Assembly: GCA_945861785.1 (NCBI GenBank)
Contig: CAMAWD010000015.1
Span: 33,477-97,476 of the forward strand
Reading direction: 5' to 3'
Length of the DNA stretch: 64,000 bases
DNA from: Rhodoferax sp. OV413
Lineage (GTDB): Bacteria > Pseudomonadota > Gammaproteobacteria > Burkholderiales > Burkholderiaceae_C
Each line of letters starts with the position of its first letter. Within the stretch, counting starts at the first letter, position 1. Positions 41,674 to 53,391 of the stretch are shown in pieces. A program made the position numbers and the translations under genes. The notes under the pieces are model-generated. The model worked only from the letters and a program-made list of their open reading frames with translations. It ran no database searches and was not told the origin of the DNA.

Positions 41674-41716
41674 TTGCGCAAGCCGTCCACCAAATATCCA
41701 TGGATATCATGAAAAA

Positions 41717-43204
41717 ATGCGCATTGCACTGATCCATATCGGCCAGGAGACCAACGATTTCAACCCGGTCCCCACCACCCTGCGCGACTACGAGTCGTTT
41801 GGCATCGTCGAAGGCGCCGCGATCCTCGAAAAATTCAGGGGGATTGGGGAGATCGGCGGTTTTCTGGATGCCATCTCGCGTTCCGGGCACGATATCGAAA
41901 TAGTGCCCATCGTGCGCGGCTGGGCGGTGGCTGGCGGGCGCATCACGCGCGAGGCCTACGGCTTCTTCGAGCAGAAGATCCGCCTCGGGCTGCAGGCGGC
42001 GGGCAAGATCGATGCGTTGGCACTGCAGTTGCACGGGGCCTGCGCGGCCGAGGGCATCGACGATGTGGAAGGCGCCCAGCTGGAGACCTGCCGGGCTGTG
42101 CTCGGGCCGGATGTACCCATCGTTCTGGGCTTGGACCACCATGGCAACGTGACCCGCAGAATGGTTGCACTCGCGACGGCGATTGTGGGCCACCGGACGC
42201 AGCCGCACGACGTCTACGATACCGGCAGGGTCGGTGCCGAAGTCATGCTGCGCATCCTGTACGAGGGGGCACGCCCTGTGACGGCGTGGCGAAAATTGCC
42301 GCTGCTGTCGCACCAGGAGCAGTTTCTGACGGCACAGGGCCCCATGAAGGTCTGGTTCGACCGCGCGCGCGCTGTTGAAGCCGATTCGCGCGTGCTGCAG
42401 GCGTCGAACTACCCCATGCAGCCATGGCTCGACGTGGCCGAGGCGGGTTGGTCGACGGTGGTCGTGACGGACAACGACCAGGCTTTGGCAGAGAAACTGG
42501 CCGATGAACTGGCCGATCTGGCGTGGTCGTTGCGCGCCGAGTTCCAGAAGAAAGACGCCGTCCCGATCGATGAAGCAGTCCGCATGGCAGAACGTGCGCC
42601 ACGCGGATTGGTTGTGCTCAGCGACACCGGGGACACCGTGTTCGGCGGCTCCTCGGGGGACAGCAACCTGATCCTGGAGGCCATCCTGCGCCTGGGTGTG
42701 TCGTGCCCGGTGCTGATGCCCCTGATCGAGCCCGAAACCGTGGCTGCGCTGGTGGCCGCCGGTCAAGGTGCGACGGTGACACTGGATGTGGGCGGCCATG
42801 CTGCTCCCCGGTTTTTCACGCCGCTCACCGTGACCGGCAAAGTCGGGCGCATCCACCGTGGCATGGTGCCATTGCAAAATTACCAACAGCCGGAAATCGA
42901 CATGGGTTGCACCGTGGTGTTCCAGGTCGGGCCGGTCACCATGCTGGTAAGCGAACTGCGCGGCGTGGCTGGCAACCTGCCCGACGTCTACGAATTCATG
43001 GGAATCGACCCTCGGCAGTACAAGGCGGCCGTGCTCAAGACGGCATCGAATTTCCAGTACTTCGCGCCGCTGTCGTCGCAGGTGATCCGGGTCGACACCA
43101 CCGGTCCGGGCCAGTCTGATGTGTTCGGACTGCCGTGGTCACGCATCCCGCGCCCGGTATACCCGTTAGACCCTATTGACGACTGGCGACACACCGCGCC
43201 ATGA
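41717..43204 (+). CDS. M81-family metallopeptidase (MlrC-like)
   Basis: The 495-residue protein has the MlrC N-terminal signature IGQETNDFNPV, a metal motif LGLDHHGNVT, HGACAAEGIDDVEG and the C-terminal DUF1485/MlrC_C region with SDTGDTVFGGSSGDSNLILE. The family is named for microcystin degradation, but most members sit beside peptide transporters, as here (SBP gene 42 bp downstream), and probably cleave small peptides or unusual amides. The stop overlaps an alternative SBP start at 43201. Confidence 0.9.
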   Translation: MRIALIHIGQETNDFNPVPTTLRDYESFGIVEGAAILEKFRGIGEIGGFLDAISRSGHDIEIVPIVRGWAVAGGRITREAYGFFEQKIRLGLQAAGKIDALALQLHGACAAEGIDDVEGAQLETCRAVLGPDVPIVLGLDHHGNVTRRMVALATAIVGHRTQPHDVYDTGRVGAEVMLRILYEGARPVTAWRKLPLLSHQEQFLTAQGPMKVWFDRARAVEADSRVLQASNYPMQPWLDVAEAGWSTVVVTDNDQALAEKLADELADLAWSLRAEFQKKDAVPIDEAVRMAERAPRGLVVLSDTGDTVFGGSSGDSNLILEAILRLGVSCPVLMPLIEPETVAALVAAGQGATVTLDVGGHAAPRFFTPLTVTGKVGRIHRGMVPLQNYQQPEIDMGCTVVFQVGPVTMLVSELRGVAGNLPDVYEFMGIDPRQYKAAVLKTASNFQYFAPLSSQVIRVDTTGPGQSDVFGLPWSRIPRPVYPLDPIDDWRHTAP

Positions 43205-43245
43205 TGTCCAATTACCGCAATTCAACTTCACGAGGAACCTACGCC

Positions 43246-44783
43246 ATGAAAACACTCATCGCCCGCCGCACTGTCCTGGCTGCTTCGCTGGCGGCTGCAG
43301 CCACCACACTGGTGTTCCCGATGGCCGCCCAGGCCCAGGCCCTGAAGCCGGGCCGGTTGCGGGTGGCGATCGTGGCGGACATGGTGAACTTCGACCCGGC
43401 GCAGTTCTCGTCGCAGAATTTCCCGCTCATCAAGAGCCTGTACGACAGCCTGATTGAATACACGCCGGAGGGCCAGGCGATTCCAAGCCTGGCCTCCGCG
43501 TGGACAGTTGGCGCAGGAAACAACTCCGTCACACTGACCCTGCGCCGGGATGTCAGCTTTCACAGCGGCGCGCCCATGAACGCCGAAGCCGTGTCGGCCA
43601 CCCTCAAGAAGGCCGCCGATCCCAAGCTGGGCAAGAATCTGTACTCCACCATGTCGGTGGTCAAGGACTGGACCGTCGTCGACCCCTTCACCATCCGCCT
43701 GAACTTCAACAAGCCGGTGCCCGACAAGCAGATCACCGACCTGCTGCAGTTCATCTCGCCGATCGATCCGGCCGGTATCGACACTGTCGAGGCCAAGCCG
43801 GCAGGAACAGGGCCGTTCATGCTGGCCGAGCGCGTGCTCGGGCAGCGTGTGCGCATGGTGGTGAATCCAAAATACTGGCGCCCGGAGAAGCCGCTGCTGA
43901 GCGAAGTGACATTGACATTTTTCAGCGACAAGGACTCTGCCGCTGCTGCGCTCGAATCCGGTGGCGTCGACATGATCTACGGTGACGTCGCTCGCCAGGC
44001 AATCCGGCTGCGTGATGCCGGCTACCAGCTCATCCAGGGCCCGGGGCCGCTGGTGCAGGTGTTCCGGATCAACACCACGATGGGGCCGTTTCGCAACGAA
44101 AAGTTCCGCCAGGCCTTCAACCACCTGATGGACCGTCGGGCGATCCTGCAGGTTGGTTATGCAGGCCTGGGCGAGGTGACGGCCTTGCCATGGGCGCCGG
44201 CCAGCCCGGCAGCCGACAAGTCCTACGACACCCGGTACGCGTTTGACCTGGAAAAAGGGCGCGCGCTGCTCAAGGAGTCGGGCCTGTCGCAAGCAGAGAT
44301 GAATGGCTGGAAGATCATGGTCAACGGCGGCGACCCGGCTTCGACCACCATCAGCCAGGTGGTGCAGAGCACGCTGGCCAAGGTGGGTGTGAACGTCGAG
44401 CTCGACGTTCTGGGCGCGCCGGAGTTCACCACGGCGCTGCTGGCCGGCAAGTTCTTCGCGTTGTTCGGCGGCATCGGCAACATCCAGAAATTCCCCACGC
44501 GGGTGGCAACCAACAGCATTTACCGCACGTCAAAAAATCCGGTGCTGGGTGACCCGCATCCACACCCGGCCTATGTGGCGGCGATCGAGCGCGTCGAGCA
44601 GACCTTTGGCACCGGCGCCCAGGTCAAGGCCGCCTATGACAACCTGAACAAGGTGATGGTGGAGTCCGCATTTGCCATCCCCACCAACACCTACGACATC
44701 GGCCTGATCGTGGCGGCCAAGAACGTCGGTGGCATCACCCGTGAGATCGACAACATGCCGGTGTTCCGCACCATAGGGTTCCG

Positions 44784-44787
<4 letters not shown>
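43246..44787 (+). CDS. Peptide ABC transporter substrate-binding protein (SBP family 5)
   Basis: The 513-residue exported protein has signal peptide 1-30 (MKTLIARRTVLAAS... ending AAQAQA). The family-5 pattern is present: LAPSW-like LASAWTVG, LRRDVSFHSGAPMNAE, NPKYWRPEKPLL and RQAFNHLMDRRAI. It captures the imported peptide or amino-acid derivative. ATG 43246 is preferred (signal peptide, GAGGAACC upstream) over ATG 43201. The ATPase start overlaps its stop. Confidence 0.93.
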
Positions 44788-46798
<2,011 letters not shown>

Positions 46799-46802
<4 letters not shown>

Positions 46803-47677
46803 CGCAGCAAACGCGCCGATCCTGGGGTGTCGTGCTGCGCGTGTTGGCGCACAGGGGCGCGCTGGTCAGTGTGGTGTTCCTGGCGCTGATTATCCTGACC
46901 TCCCTGCTGGCGCGCTGGATCCTGCCTTTCGACGCGCTGGCGCAGGACTACGCGAGCATCCTGCAAGCACCCGGCAAGGTGCACTGGCTGGGCACCGACG
47001 AGCTGGGCCGCGACATCCTGGCGCGGGTGGTGTTCGGCGCGCGCACCTCGCTGCTGACCGCCGCCGGCGCGGTGACCATTGCCGCGCTGGTGGGTGTGCC
47101 CATCGGCCTGGTGGCCGGCTTTTTTGGCGGCTGGCGCGACATGCTGCTGATGCGGTTTGTCGACGTGTTGTTGTCGCTGCCCGGCATCCTGTTCGCCATG
47201 GTACTGATCGCGGTGCTCGGGCGCAGCCAGATGGCCGCGTTGGTGGCTGTGGGCATCACCGGCATACCAGGTTTTGCGCGCATTACCCGCGCCCAGGTGC
47301 TGTCGCTGCGCAAGCGCGATTTCGTCACCGCCGTCGAAGCGTTGGGCGGCTCGTCGGGCTACAACATGTTTCGCACCGTGCTGCCCAACTCCTGGAGCCC
47401 GATCCTGGTGCAGGTGGTGATCCTGTCGTCGGTGGCGATCCTGATCGAGGCCTCGCTGGCTTTTCTGGGCATCGGCATTCCGCCGCCCACGCCGAGCTGG
47501 GGTGAGATGCTGCGCACCGGCAAGTCCTTCCTGCACGACTCGCCCACCTACGCGGTGTTCCCCGGCTTGGTGCTGACCTTCACCATCCTGTCCCTCGACA
47601 CGCTGGGGCGCACGCTGGCCAAGGTGCTCGAAGACCGACATGAAATCGCCGATGCACCGGGGGCCACAACACCATGA
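46799..47677 (+). CDS. Peptide ABC transporter permease, DppC type
   Basis: The 292-residue inner-membrane protein has an N-terminal TM segment (about 20-40), the DppC/OppC motif HWLGTDELGRDILARVVFGAR, and the coupling EAA loop ALGGSSGYNMFRTVLPNSW, followed by the IPPPTPSWGEML of the C-end. It overlaps the ATPase stop by 4 bp (ATGA), and dppB follows in the same way. DppC before DppB is the reverse of the classical order. Confidence 0.94.
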
Positions 47678-48621
47678 TCGGTTTCATCCTGCGCCGCCTG
47701 TTGCAGCTGCTGCCGGTGCTGCTGATCGCCTCCACCGGCATCTGGGCCATGATCTACGCCGTGCCCGGCAGCCCGGTTGCTGCCATGGTGGGCGAAAACG
47801 CCACGCCCGAGCAGGTCCAAGAGGTCACCGTGCGCCTGGGCCTGGATCGCCCGGTGCATGTGCAGTACGGATCCTGGCTCGTGAATGCGGTACAGGGCGA
47901 CTTCGGTCTGTCGATCCAGAACCGCGAGCCGGTGCGCGACCTGATTGCGCAGCGCATCCCGGCCACCATCCAGCTCGGGCTGGCAGCCACGCTGGTCGGC
48001 CTCTTGCTGGGTGTACCGGTGGCCGTGGTCAGTGCACTCAGGCCAGGGTCCTGGTTCGACCGCATGCTCAGTGGCTGGAGTGCATTGGCGCTCGGTGTGC
48101 CGACGTTCTGGCTCGGCATCCTGCTGATCCTGCTGTTCGCGGTGCAGTTGCGCTGGTTGCCATCGGCCTCCAACTATGTATCGGTGTTCGAGTCACCCTG
48201 GCAGGCCCTGCGCAACATCTTGCTGCCTGCGTTGACACTGGGGGTGTATGTGTCGGGCATCTTCGCGCGTTTCCTGCGCGCATCGCTGCTCGGAGAACTC
48301 AAGGCCGACTACGTCCGCACCGCGCGTTCCAAGGGTTTGCCGGAGCGCGACGTGGTCGGTCGCCACGTGATGCGCAACGCGCTGTTGCCTTTCGTGACCA
48401 TCGTCGGGCTGATGATGGCCAACTTCATCGGTGGCACCGTGGTCACGGAATCGGTGTTCACCTATCCCGGACTCGGGCGCCTGCTGATCCAGGCCATCAG
48501 CACGCGCGACTACCCGCTGATCCAGGGTTGCATCCTGTTCATCCTGGTCGTCTTTGTGCTGATCAACCTGCTGGTGGACATCTTGTACGCCTATATCGAT
48601 CCCCGGATCGATTACGGTTGA
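47674..48621 (+). CDS. Peptide ABC transporter permease, DppB type
   Basis: The 315-residue inner-membrane protein starts MIGFILRRLLQLLPVLLIAS. It has the DppB-typical LGLDRPVHVQYGSWL, FGLSIQNREPV, the EAA loop RTARSKGLPERDVVGRHVMRNALLP, and ends YIDPRIDYG. It overlaps DppC by 4 bp and is the last gene of the transporter unit. Confidence 0.94.
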   Translation: MIGFILRRLLQLLPVLLIASTGIWAMIYAVPGSPVAAMVGENATPEQVQEVTVRLGLDRPVHVQYGSWLVNAVQGDFGLSIQNREPVRDLIAQRIPATIQLGLAATLVGLLLGVPVAVVSALRPGSWFDRMLSGWSALALGVPTFWLGILLILLFAVQLRWLPSASNYVSVFESPWQALRNILLPALTLGVYVSGIFARFLRASLLGELKADYVRTARSKGLPERDVVGRHVMRNALLPFVTIVGLMMANFIGGTVVTESVFTYPGLGRLLIQAISTRDYPLIQGCILFILVVFVLINLLVDILYAYIDPRIDYG

Positions 48622-48622
48622 G

Positions 48623-48769
48623 GTGTTGGAGGGCCGGCAGGTCGAGCCAATGGGTTCGGATACCGCAGCCATGGCCCTCGTCAATAACGCGGTCGATCTG
48701 CATGGCGGCTCCGCAACCTCAGTCAGCACCCAGCGGCAGGGCATCTGCTTCGCCGTCAAACTGCGATGA
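48623..48769 (+). pseudogene. C-terminal remnant of a sensor histidine kinase
   Basis: Forty-eight codons end AMALVNNAVDLHGGSATSVS and GICFAVKLR before TGA at 48767. This matches the G2-box end of HATPase domains (ALV-x-HGG-x-S-x-G-x-F-x-V-x-L). Nothing upstream in frame (it abuts dppB) belongs to a kinase, so it is a remnant. Similarity is by pattern only. Confidence 0.4.
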
Positions 48770-48932
48770 ACGGGCCAACCAGGGGGATGCACAGAACACG
48801 CTGCCGGGCGCTTCAGGCAGTGCTGCCATACCTGTCGGAGATCTTTACAAAACGGACAGTGACTGCCAGATGCAAGTGTGAAGTTGGGGAAAAAATTTAT
48901 TAAATTCAAATACTTAGAAGTATTCTCGTGAC

Positions 48933-48947
48933 TGGCATGCAAGGTGC
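48933..48947 (+). promoter_or_regulatory. Sigma-54-like -24/-12 promoter of the PEP-CTERM gene
   Basis: TGGCAT-N5-GTGC fits the -24/-12 pattern TGGCAC-N5-TTGC with two mismatches. It lies 63 bp before the PEP-CTERM start, and a palindrome ATACTT-AG-AAGTAT is just upstream (48910-48923). In PEP-CTERM systems of related bacteria, RpoN with PrsK/PrsR controls such genes, which makes the match meaningful. Confidence 0.5.
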
Positions 48948-49010
48948 GTTTAGTTCCCGGCGGACTCTCTCTCAATTGTGCGAGGTGGTCCAAGCCCAAA
49001 GGAAAATAAA

Positions 49011-49895
49011 ATGCATGCAACTTCAAAATCACTGGTAACGCTTGCGATTACCGCCATCTTGGGCAGTTCCCCTGCGCAGGCCGTAGTGGTCGACTTTTTG
49101 TACAACACACCGACAGATGGTTCCGGGAAGACCAGCAGATTCATCCCGACGAACAACATGCCCAGCGCGGCCACCGGATACTTCATCGAGACGTTCGACC
49201 AGGCAACAAATCAAGGAGTCGCTGGGGTATCCGGGCCATATGCCGGGCAAACCAGCGGCGGTGCGAATCAGACTGCCCCTTACATTGGCATTGTCCAGAA
49301 TCAGGGCTGTGCGATCAACACACTGGCGATTGCAGGGGCCTTGACCGTGAGCGACGGCAGTTTCACAGTGCGCAAGGGTACGGTCTCTGGTGTTGGAGCC
49401 ACTCCCGCGAATGACACGACCTGCTTCGGCTTTGGCCCCGGCCCTTCGCCGCGCAATGATGGTAGCAACGCCACTGTGCGAGTCGACTACTCCGCATTTC
49501 TCGATCCGAACGTGAAAATCTCTTACCTTGGCCTCTACTACGGCTCGATCGACACCTACAACAATATTGCCTTCTACAGCGGCGGCGCGCTTGTAACAGG
49601 TGGGGGAGGCATCTTGGACGACGGGGTGATCACCGGCCAGGAAGTCCTCACCGAATTCGGTGGCAGTTCCGGAAACCAAACGTCTAATAATTCAAACGTC
49701 TATGTCAACCTGTTTTTTGCTGCAAACGAGACCTTTGACGGGTTTGAGTTCAGGACCACCGGCGTTGCATTTGAAGTCGACAACATCGTCACCGGGTTGA
49801 CGAATCGCAACGATGTTCCAGAACCTGGCACGCTGGCGTTATTGGGAATCGCACTCGCCGCAATCGGTGTAGTCGGCAGCAAGCGCCGAGTCTGA
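49011..49895 (+). CDS. PEP-CTERM sorting-domain protein
   Basis: The 294-residue secreted protein has signal peptide 1-24 (ending SSPAQA), a Gly/Asn/Ser/Thr-rich body, and the C-terminal anchor VPEPGTLALLGIALAAIGVV followed by SKRRV. This sorting signal is cut by exosortase/EpsH-type XrtA and usually linked to exopolysaccharide biofilm matrix. No exosortase is in the window. The body is not recognised. ATG 49011 follows AAAGGAAAATAAA, and codon use is less GC-rich than its neighbours, suggesting a separate history. Confidence 0.9.
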   Translation: MHATSKSLVTLAITAILGSSPAQAVVVDFLYNTPTDGSGKTSRFIPTNNMPSAATGYFIETFDQATNQGVAGVSGPYAGQTSGGANQTAPYIGIVQNQGCAINTLAIAGALTVSDGSFTVRKGTVSGVGATPANDTTCFGFGPGPSPRNDGSNATVRVDYSAFLDPNVKISYLGLYYGSIDTYNNIAFYSGGALVTGGGGILDDGVITGQEVLTEFGGSSGNQTSNNSNVYVNLFFAANETFDGFEFRTTGVAFEVDNIVTGLTNRNDVPEPGTLALLGIALAAIGVVGSKRRV

Positions 49896-50388
49896 CTGGC
49901 CCGCAAGGCAAGCTGCAGTGTTCCTGCATGGGCGGTAGATGCGCTCCATGCGCAGGGACATGACACTGACTTGGACCACTTGGATATGACGGTGATCTGG
50001 CGCATGGTGTGGCCACGCAAGACACACATCAGGGGGAACACCAAGAGCGCGATCATCTGCGCCAACACGCATTGTGCCGGCGAGCCCGGCATGCCGGGCA
50101 TCCCGTCCGACAGCGTGGCTGAGCACATCGAACGCCATCTGGCGCAGGCTGCGCTCGGCCCGGGAGCCGGAACGCCCAACGGCAGGTTCGACGGGCGGTG
50201 CGCAAGGCATGGTGCCCAAGCATATGCCACCCAGCCGGGCGGACCGGCTGATCCGCATCGAGAACCTCGCCGATTCGGGTGAACAGCTATCAATGGAACG
50301 TCATGTTCCATAAAATTCGAATAGACTGAATTTCAATATGGAATGGACCGAAACATGTCGCCTATTGGCAACTCACTGACGGGTCGGC
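49896..50388. other. 493-bp gap without a supported gene
   Basis: Open frames on both strands here have no recognisable similarity and unusual composition. The right end becomes AT-rich and holds a perfect inverted repeat (50293-50311) and an ATTCGAAT (50315-50322), which look like the promoter/operator of the GMC oxidoreductase gene. Confidence 0.6.
50293..50311. promoter_or_regulatory. Inverted repeat upstream of the GMC oxidoreductase
   Basis: ATGGAAC, GTCAT, GTTCCAT: perfect 7-bp arms, 5-bp spacer, 78 bp before the gene start. GGAAC-type palindromes are common for IclR- and GntR-family regulators. No regulator gene adjoins it. Confidence 0.5.
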
Positions 50389-52002
50389 ATGGACACTGAG
50401 GTCGACTACATCGTGGTCGGCGCCGGTTCGGCGGGGTGCGTCATGGCAGCGCGGCTCAGCGAAGACACAGCCACGCAGGTGCTGCTGCTGGAGGCCGGCC
50501 CGCCCGACCGCTCGTTGTGGATCCACCTGCCCATCGGATACGGCAAGACCATGTGGGACAGCACCTACAACTGGTGTTTCCACACCGACCCCGACCCCAA
50601 CATGAACGGGCGGCGCATCTACTGGCCGCGCGGCAAGACCCTGGGCGGGTCGAGCTCCATCAACGGCCTGGTCTACATCCGCGGCCAGCACGAAGACTTC
50701 GACAGTTGGCGCGCCCAGGGCAACCCGGGCTGGGGTTACGAGGACGTGCTGCCCTACTTCATCCGCTCAGAGAACAACCAGCGCGGGGCGAGCAGCTTTC
50801 ACGGCGACGCGGGACCCTTGCGTGTGTCTGACATCGGTGCACAACACGAACTCATCGAGGCCTTCATCGCTGGCGCAGGCCAGAACCACGTGCCGCGCAC
50901 CGAGGACTTCAACGGGGCACGGCAGGAAGGCGCCGGTTATTACCAGCTCAACACGCACCGTGGCTGGCGTTGCAGCACCGCCAAGGCCTACCTGGCGCCG
51001 GCGCGCAAACGCGGCAACCTGGAGGTACAGACCGGCGCCCACGCCACCGGCCTGCTCATGGAAGGCCAGCGGGTGGTGGGCGTCAACTACGTGCAGGCGG
51101 GCGTGAACAAGACTGCGCGGTGCCGCAGCGAGGTGGTGTTGTGTGCCGGTGCCATTCAGTCGCCGCAGTTGCTCCAGCTATCAGGCATCGGCCCTGCCGC
51201 GCTGTTGCAGGCGCGCGGTATTCCAGTGCGCCATGTTTTGGCCGGTGTTGGCGAAAACCTGCAGGACCACCTGCAGGTCCGGCTGATTTATGAATGCAAC
51301 AAACCGATCACCACCAACGACCAGCTCAACTCCTGGACCGGCCAGGTGAAACTGGGGCTCCAGTGGCTGCTGTACCGTAGCGGGCCACTGGCTGTTGGTA
51401 TCAACCAGGGTGGTTGTTTCATGCGGGCGCTGCCTGAATCGACCACACCGGACATCCAGTTCCATGTGGCCACGTTGTCGGCCGACATGGCCGGCGGCAA
51501 GGTGCATCCGTTTTCCGGCTTCACGATGTCGGTGTGCCAGCTGCGGCCGCAATCGCGCGGCCATATCCGCATACGCTCGACCGACCCGTTCGAGCCGCCC
51601 GAGATGCAACCCAATTACCTGGCCACCGAGCTTGATCGCCGCACTGCCGTGGCCGGTCTGCGGGCCGCACGCGCCATTGCGCAGTCGCCGGCCATGCGCC
51701 CCTATGTGCGCCGCGAGGTAAAACCAGGCCCGGGCGCCCACGACGACGCTGCACTGCTGGAGTTCTGCCGCAACAGCGGCGCGACGATCTTTCACCCCAG
51801 CGGCACCTGCGCGATGGGCAACGACCCGGCGGCGGGTGCGGTGGTGGACACCCGGTTGCGGGTTCACGGACTGGCGGGTGTGCGGGTGGTCGACTGTTCG
51901 GTCATGCCGACACTGGTCTCCGGCAACACCAATGCGGCGGCAGTGATGATGGCGGAGAAGGCCTCCGACATGGTCCGCGAGGACCACCGTGCGGGCCGCT
52001 GA
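50389..52002 (+). CDS. GMC-family FAD oxidoreductase (choline dehydrogenase-like)
   Basis: The 537-residue enzyme has FAD motif YIVVGAGSAGCVMAARLSE (8-26), GMC signature 1 GKTLGGSSSINGLVYIRG, signature 2 GAIQSPQLLQLSGIG, and the C-terminal HPSGTCAMG plus SGNTNAAAVMMAEKASD. The catalytic His/Asn pair is expected there. It oxidises an alcohol to an aldehyde with FAD; choline is only one possibility. It is monocistronic, with an inverted repeat upstream. Confidence 0.93.
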   Translation: MDTEVDYIVVGAGSAGCVMAARLSEDTATQVLLLEAGPPDRSLWIHLPIGYGKTMWDSTYNWCFHTDPDPNMNGRRIYWPRGKTLGGSSSINGLVYIRGQHEDFDSWRAQGNPGWGYEDVLPYFIRSENNQRGASSFHGDAGPLRVSDIGAQHELIEAFIAGAGQNHVPRTEDFNGARQEGAGYYQLNTHRGWRCSTAKAYLAPARKRGNLEVQTGAHATGLLMEGQRVVGVNYVQAGVNKTARCRSEVVLCAGAIQSPQLLQLSGIGPAALLQARGIPVRHVLAGVGENLQDHLQVRLIYECNKPITTNDQLNSWTGQVKLGLQWLLYRSGPLAVGINQGGCFMRALPESTTPDIQFHVATLSADMAGGKVHPFSGFTMSVCQLRPQSRGHIRIRSTDPFEPPEMQPNYLATELDRRTAVAGLRAARAIAQSPAMRPYVRREVKPGPGAHDDAALLEFCRNSGATIFHPSGTCAMGNDPAAGAVVDTRLRVHGLAGVRVVDCSVMPTLVSGNTNAAAVMMAEKASDMVREDHRAGR

Positions 52003-52183
52003 CGCGCCAAGGGCGCGGTGCCGCAATGGTCGCTCAAAGACATCTGTGCCGGCATGGCTACCACTGCCCCAAACGTGAGCGGGTAGACCGGTGGTGCACA
52101 GGCACCTTGGGCCGCCCTGTTTCGGTCGAGCTCGCGGGCGCCGCAAAAAACCGCGTGAGCACAACATCAGGACCAAACGAAGC

Positions 52184-52357
52184 CCGGTGTTCGCGCCAGG
52201 TGAAGTTCGGGTAGTCCGCCACATTGCCGGGAAGGCTGTCTGGCAGCATCGGCGGTCCGCCGGCGTAACAGGGCTCGCCGCTCTCCTTGGTCAAATCCCA
52301 GTATTCGCTGTTCACCGTGATGACAACGGCCAGCTTCTTGCGCCGGACCAGCGCAGC
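52184..52357 (-). pseudogene. N-terminal remnant of a polysaccharide deacetylase/allantoinase-like gene
   Basis: The - strand frame reads AVVITVNSEYWDL, EPCYAGGPPMLPD and LPGNVADYPNFTWRE, the conserved start of PuuE-like polysaccharide deacetylases. After TWREH the similarity ends, and the catalytic domain is missing. The whole gap 52003-52491 otherwise holds no gene. Confidence 0.6.
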
Positions 52358-52491
52358 GGTTGGCGCTTGATGGGGAGAGGCCGTGCACAGGGTGTTGGGG
52401 ATTCCTTTTAAACTGCCTGTGACACCGGGGAGAAGACAAGAGTCCGGTCTTCGGGTGTTTCCGCAAAGACCACGCAAGATTGGAGCCAGTC

Positions 52492-53382
52492 ATGAAGACC
52501 CAGCGTATCGGTGCGTTCACCGTCGAACGGATCACCGAGTCGGAGGGGCCGTTTGCGCCACTGGCGTTCATCCTGCCGGGAGTGGACATGGACCGGCTCG
52601 AAGCCCATGCCGACTGGCTGCGCCCCGGCTTCGTCGATGTGCAGGACCGGCTGGTCATGAGCTTCCACAGTTATGTGCTCAAGACACCGCGATGCAACAT
52701 CCTGATCGACACCTGTGTGGGCAACCACAAGGAGCGGCCGCTGCGGGCCAACTGGCATCGGCAGGAATTCGGCTACCTGGCGGCCATGGCAGCGGCAGGC
52801 GTGCAGCCGCAGGACATCGATTACGTGTGCTGTACACACCTGCATGCCGACCATGTCGGCTGGAACACCAGCCTGCGCGATGGCGCCTGGGTGCCCACCT
52901 TCCCGAAGGCCCGGTATGTGTTTTCCCGCACCGAGTACGCGCACTGGCAAGGCGAGCACCAGCGTGCGCTGGCATCGGGTGTGCCGTTGCCCAACCAGGG
53001 CTCGTTCAGTGACAGCGTGTTGCCGGTGGTCGAAGCCGGGCAGGCCTGCATGGTCGACGACGGGTTCGAGTTCGACCACGGTGTGCACCTGCAGGAAGCC
53101 AGCGGCCACACGCCCGGCAACTGCATCGTGCATGCCCGCAGCCAGGGCGACCATGCGGTCTTCAGTGGCGACATCTTCCATTCGCCGGTGCAACTGATCA
53201 ATCCGGACTGGTCCTCACGGTTCTGCCATGACCCGCTGCAGGCGGCCGCCGCGCGGCACACACTGGCGCAGCAGATGGCCGACACGCCGAGCGTGCTGCT
53301 GGCCGGGCATTTTCCGAGCCCGGTGGCGGGGCGCGTGGTCAGCCGCAGCCAGGGTTTCGGATGGAAGACGGAGCTGCAGTGA
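52492..53382 (+). CDS. MBL-fold metallohydrolase (quorum-quenching/lactonase-like)
   Basis: The 296-residue cytoplasmic protein has CTHLHADHVGWN (about 119-130), SGHTPGNCIVH, FSGDIFHSPVQ and a late AGHFPSPVAG, the complete zinc set. It has no signal peptide. The arrangement resembles AttM/AidC-like and uncharacterised MBL hydrolases. The ATG at 52492 is used (TTG at 52480 also in frame). The convergent SDR gene ends 9 bp later. Confidence 0.9.
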   Translation: MKTQRIGAFTVERITESEGPFAPLAFILPGVDMDRLEAHADWLRPGFVDVQDRLVMSFHSYVLKTPRCNILIDTCVGNHKERPLRANWHRQEFGYLAAMAAAGVQPQDIDYVCCTHLHADHVGWNTSLRDGAWVPTFPKARYVFSRTEYAHWQGEHQRALASGVPLPNQGSFSDSVLPVVEAGQACMVDDGFEFDHGVHLQEASGHTPGNCIVHARSQGDHAVFSGDIFHSPVQLINPDWSSRFCHDPLQAAAARHTLAQQMADTPSVLLAGHFPSPVAGRVVSRSQGFGWKTELQ

Positions 53383-53391
53383 CAGGGGCAT

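Noticed and set aside
49971..50282. + strand 103-codon frame downstream of the PEP-CTERM gene
   Set aside because: No domain, poor start context, and similar-length frames exist on the other strand.
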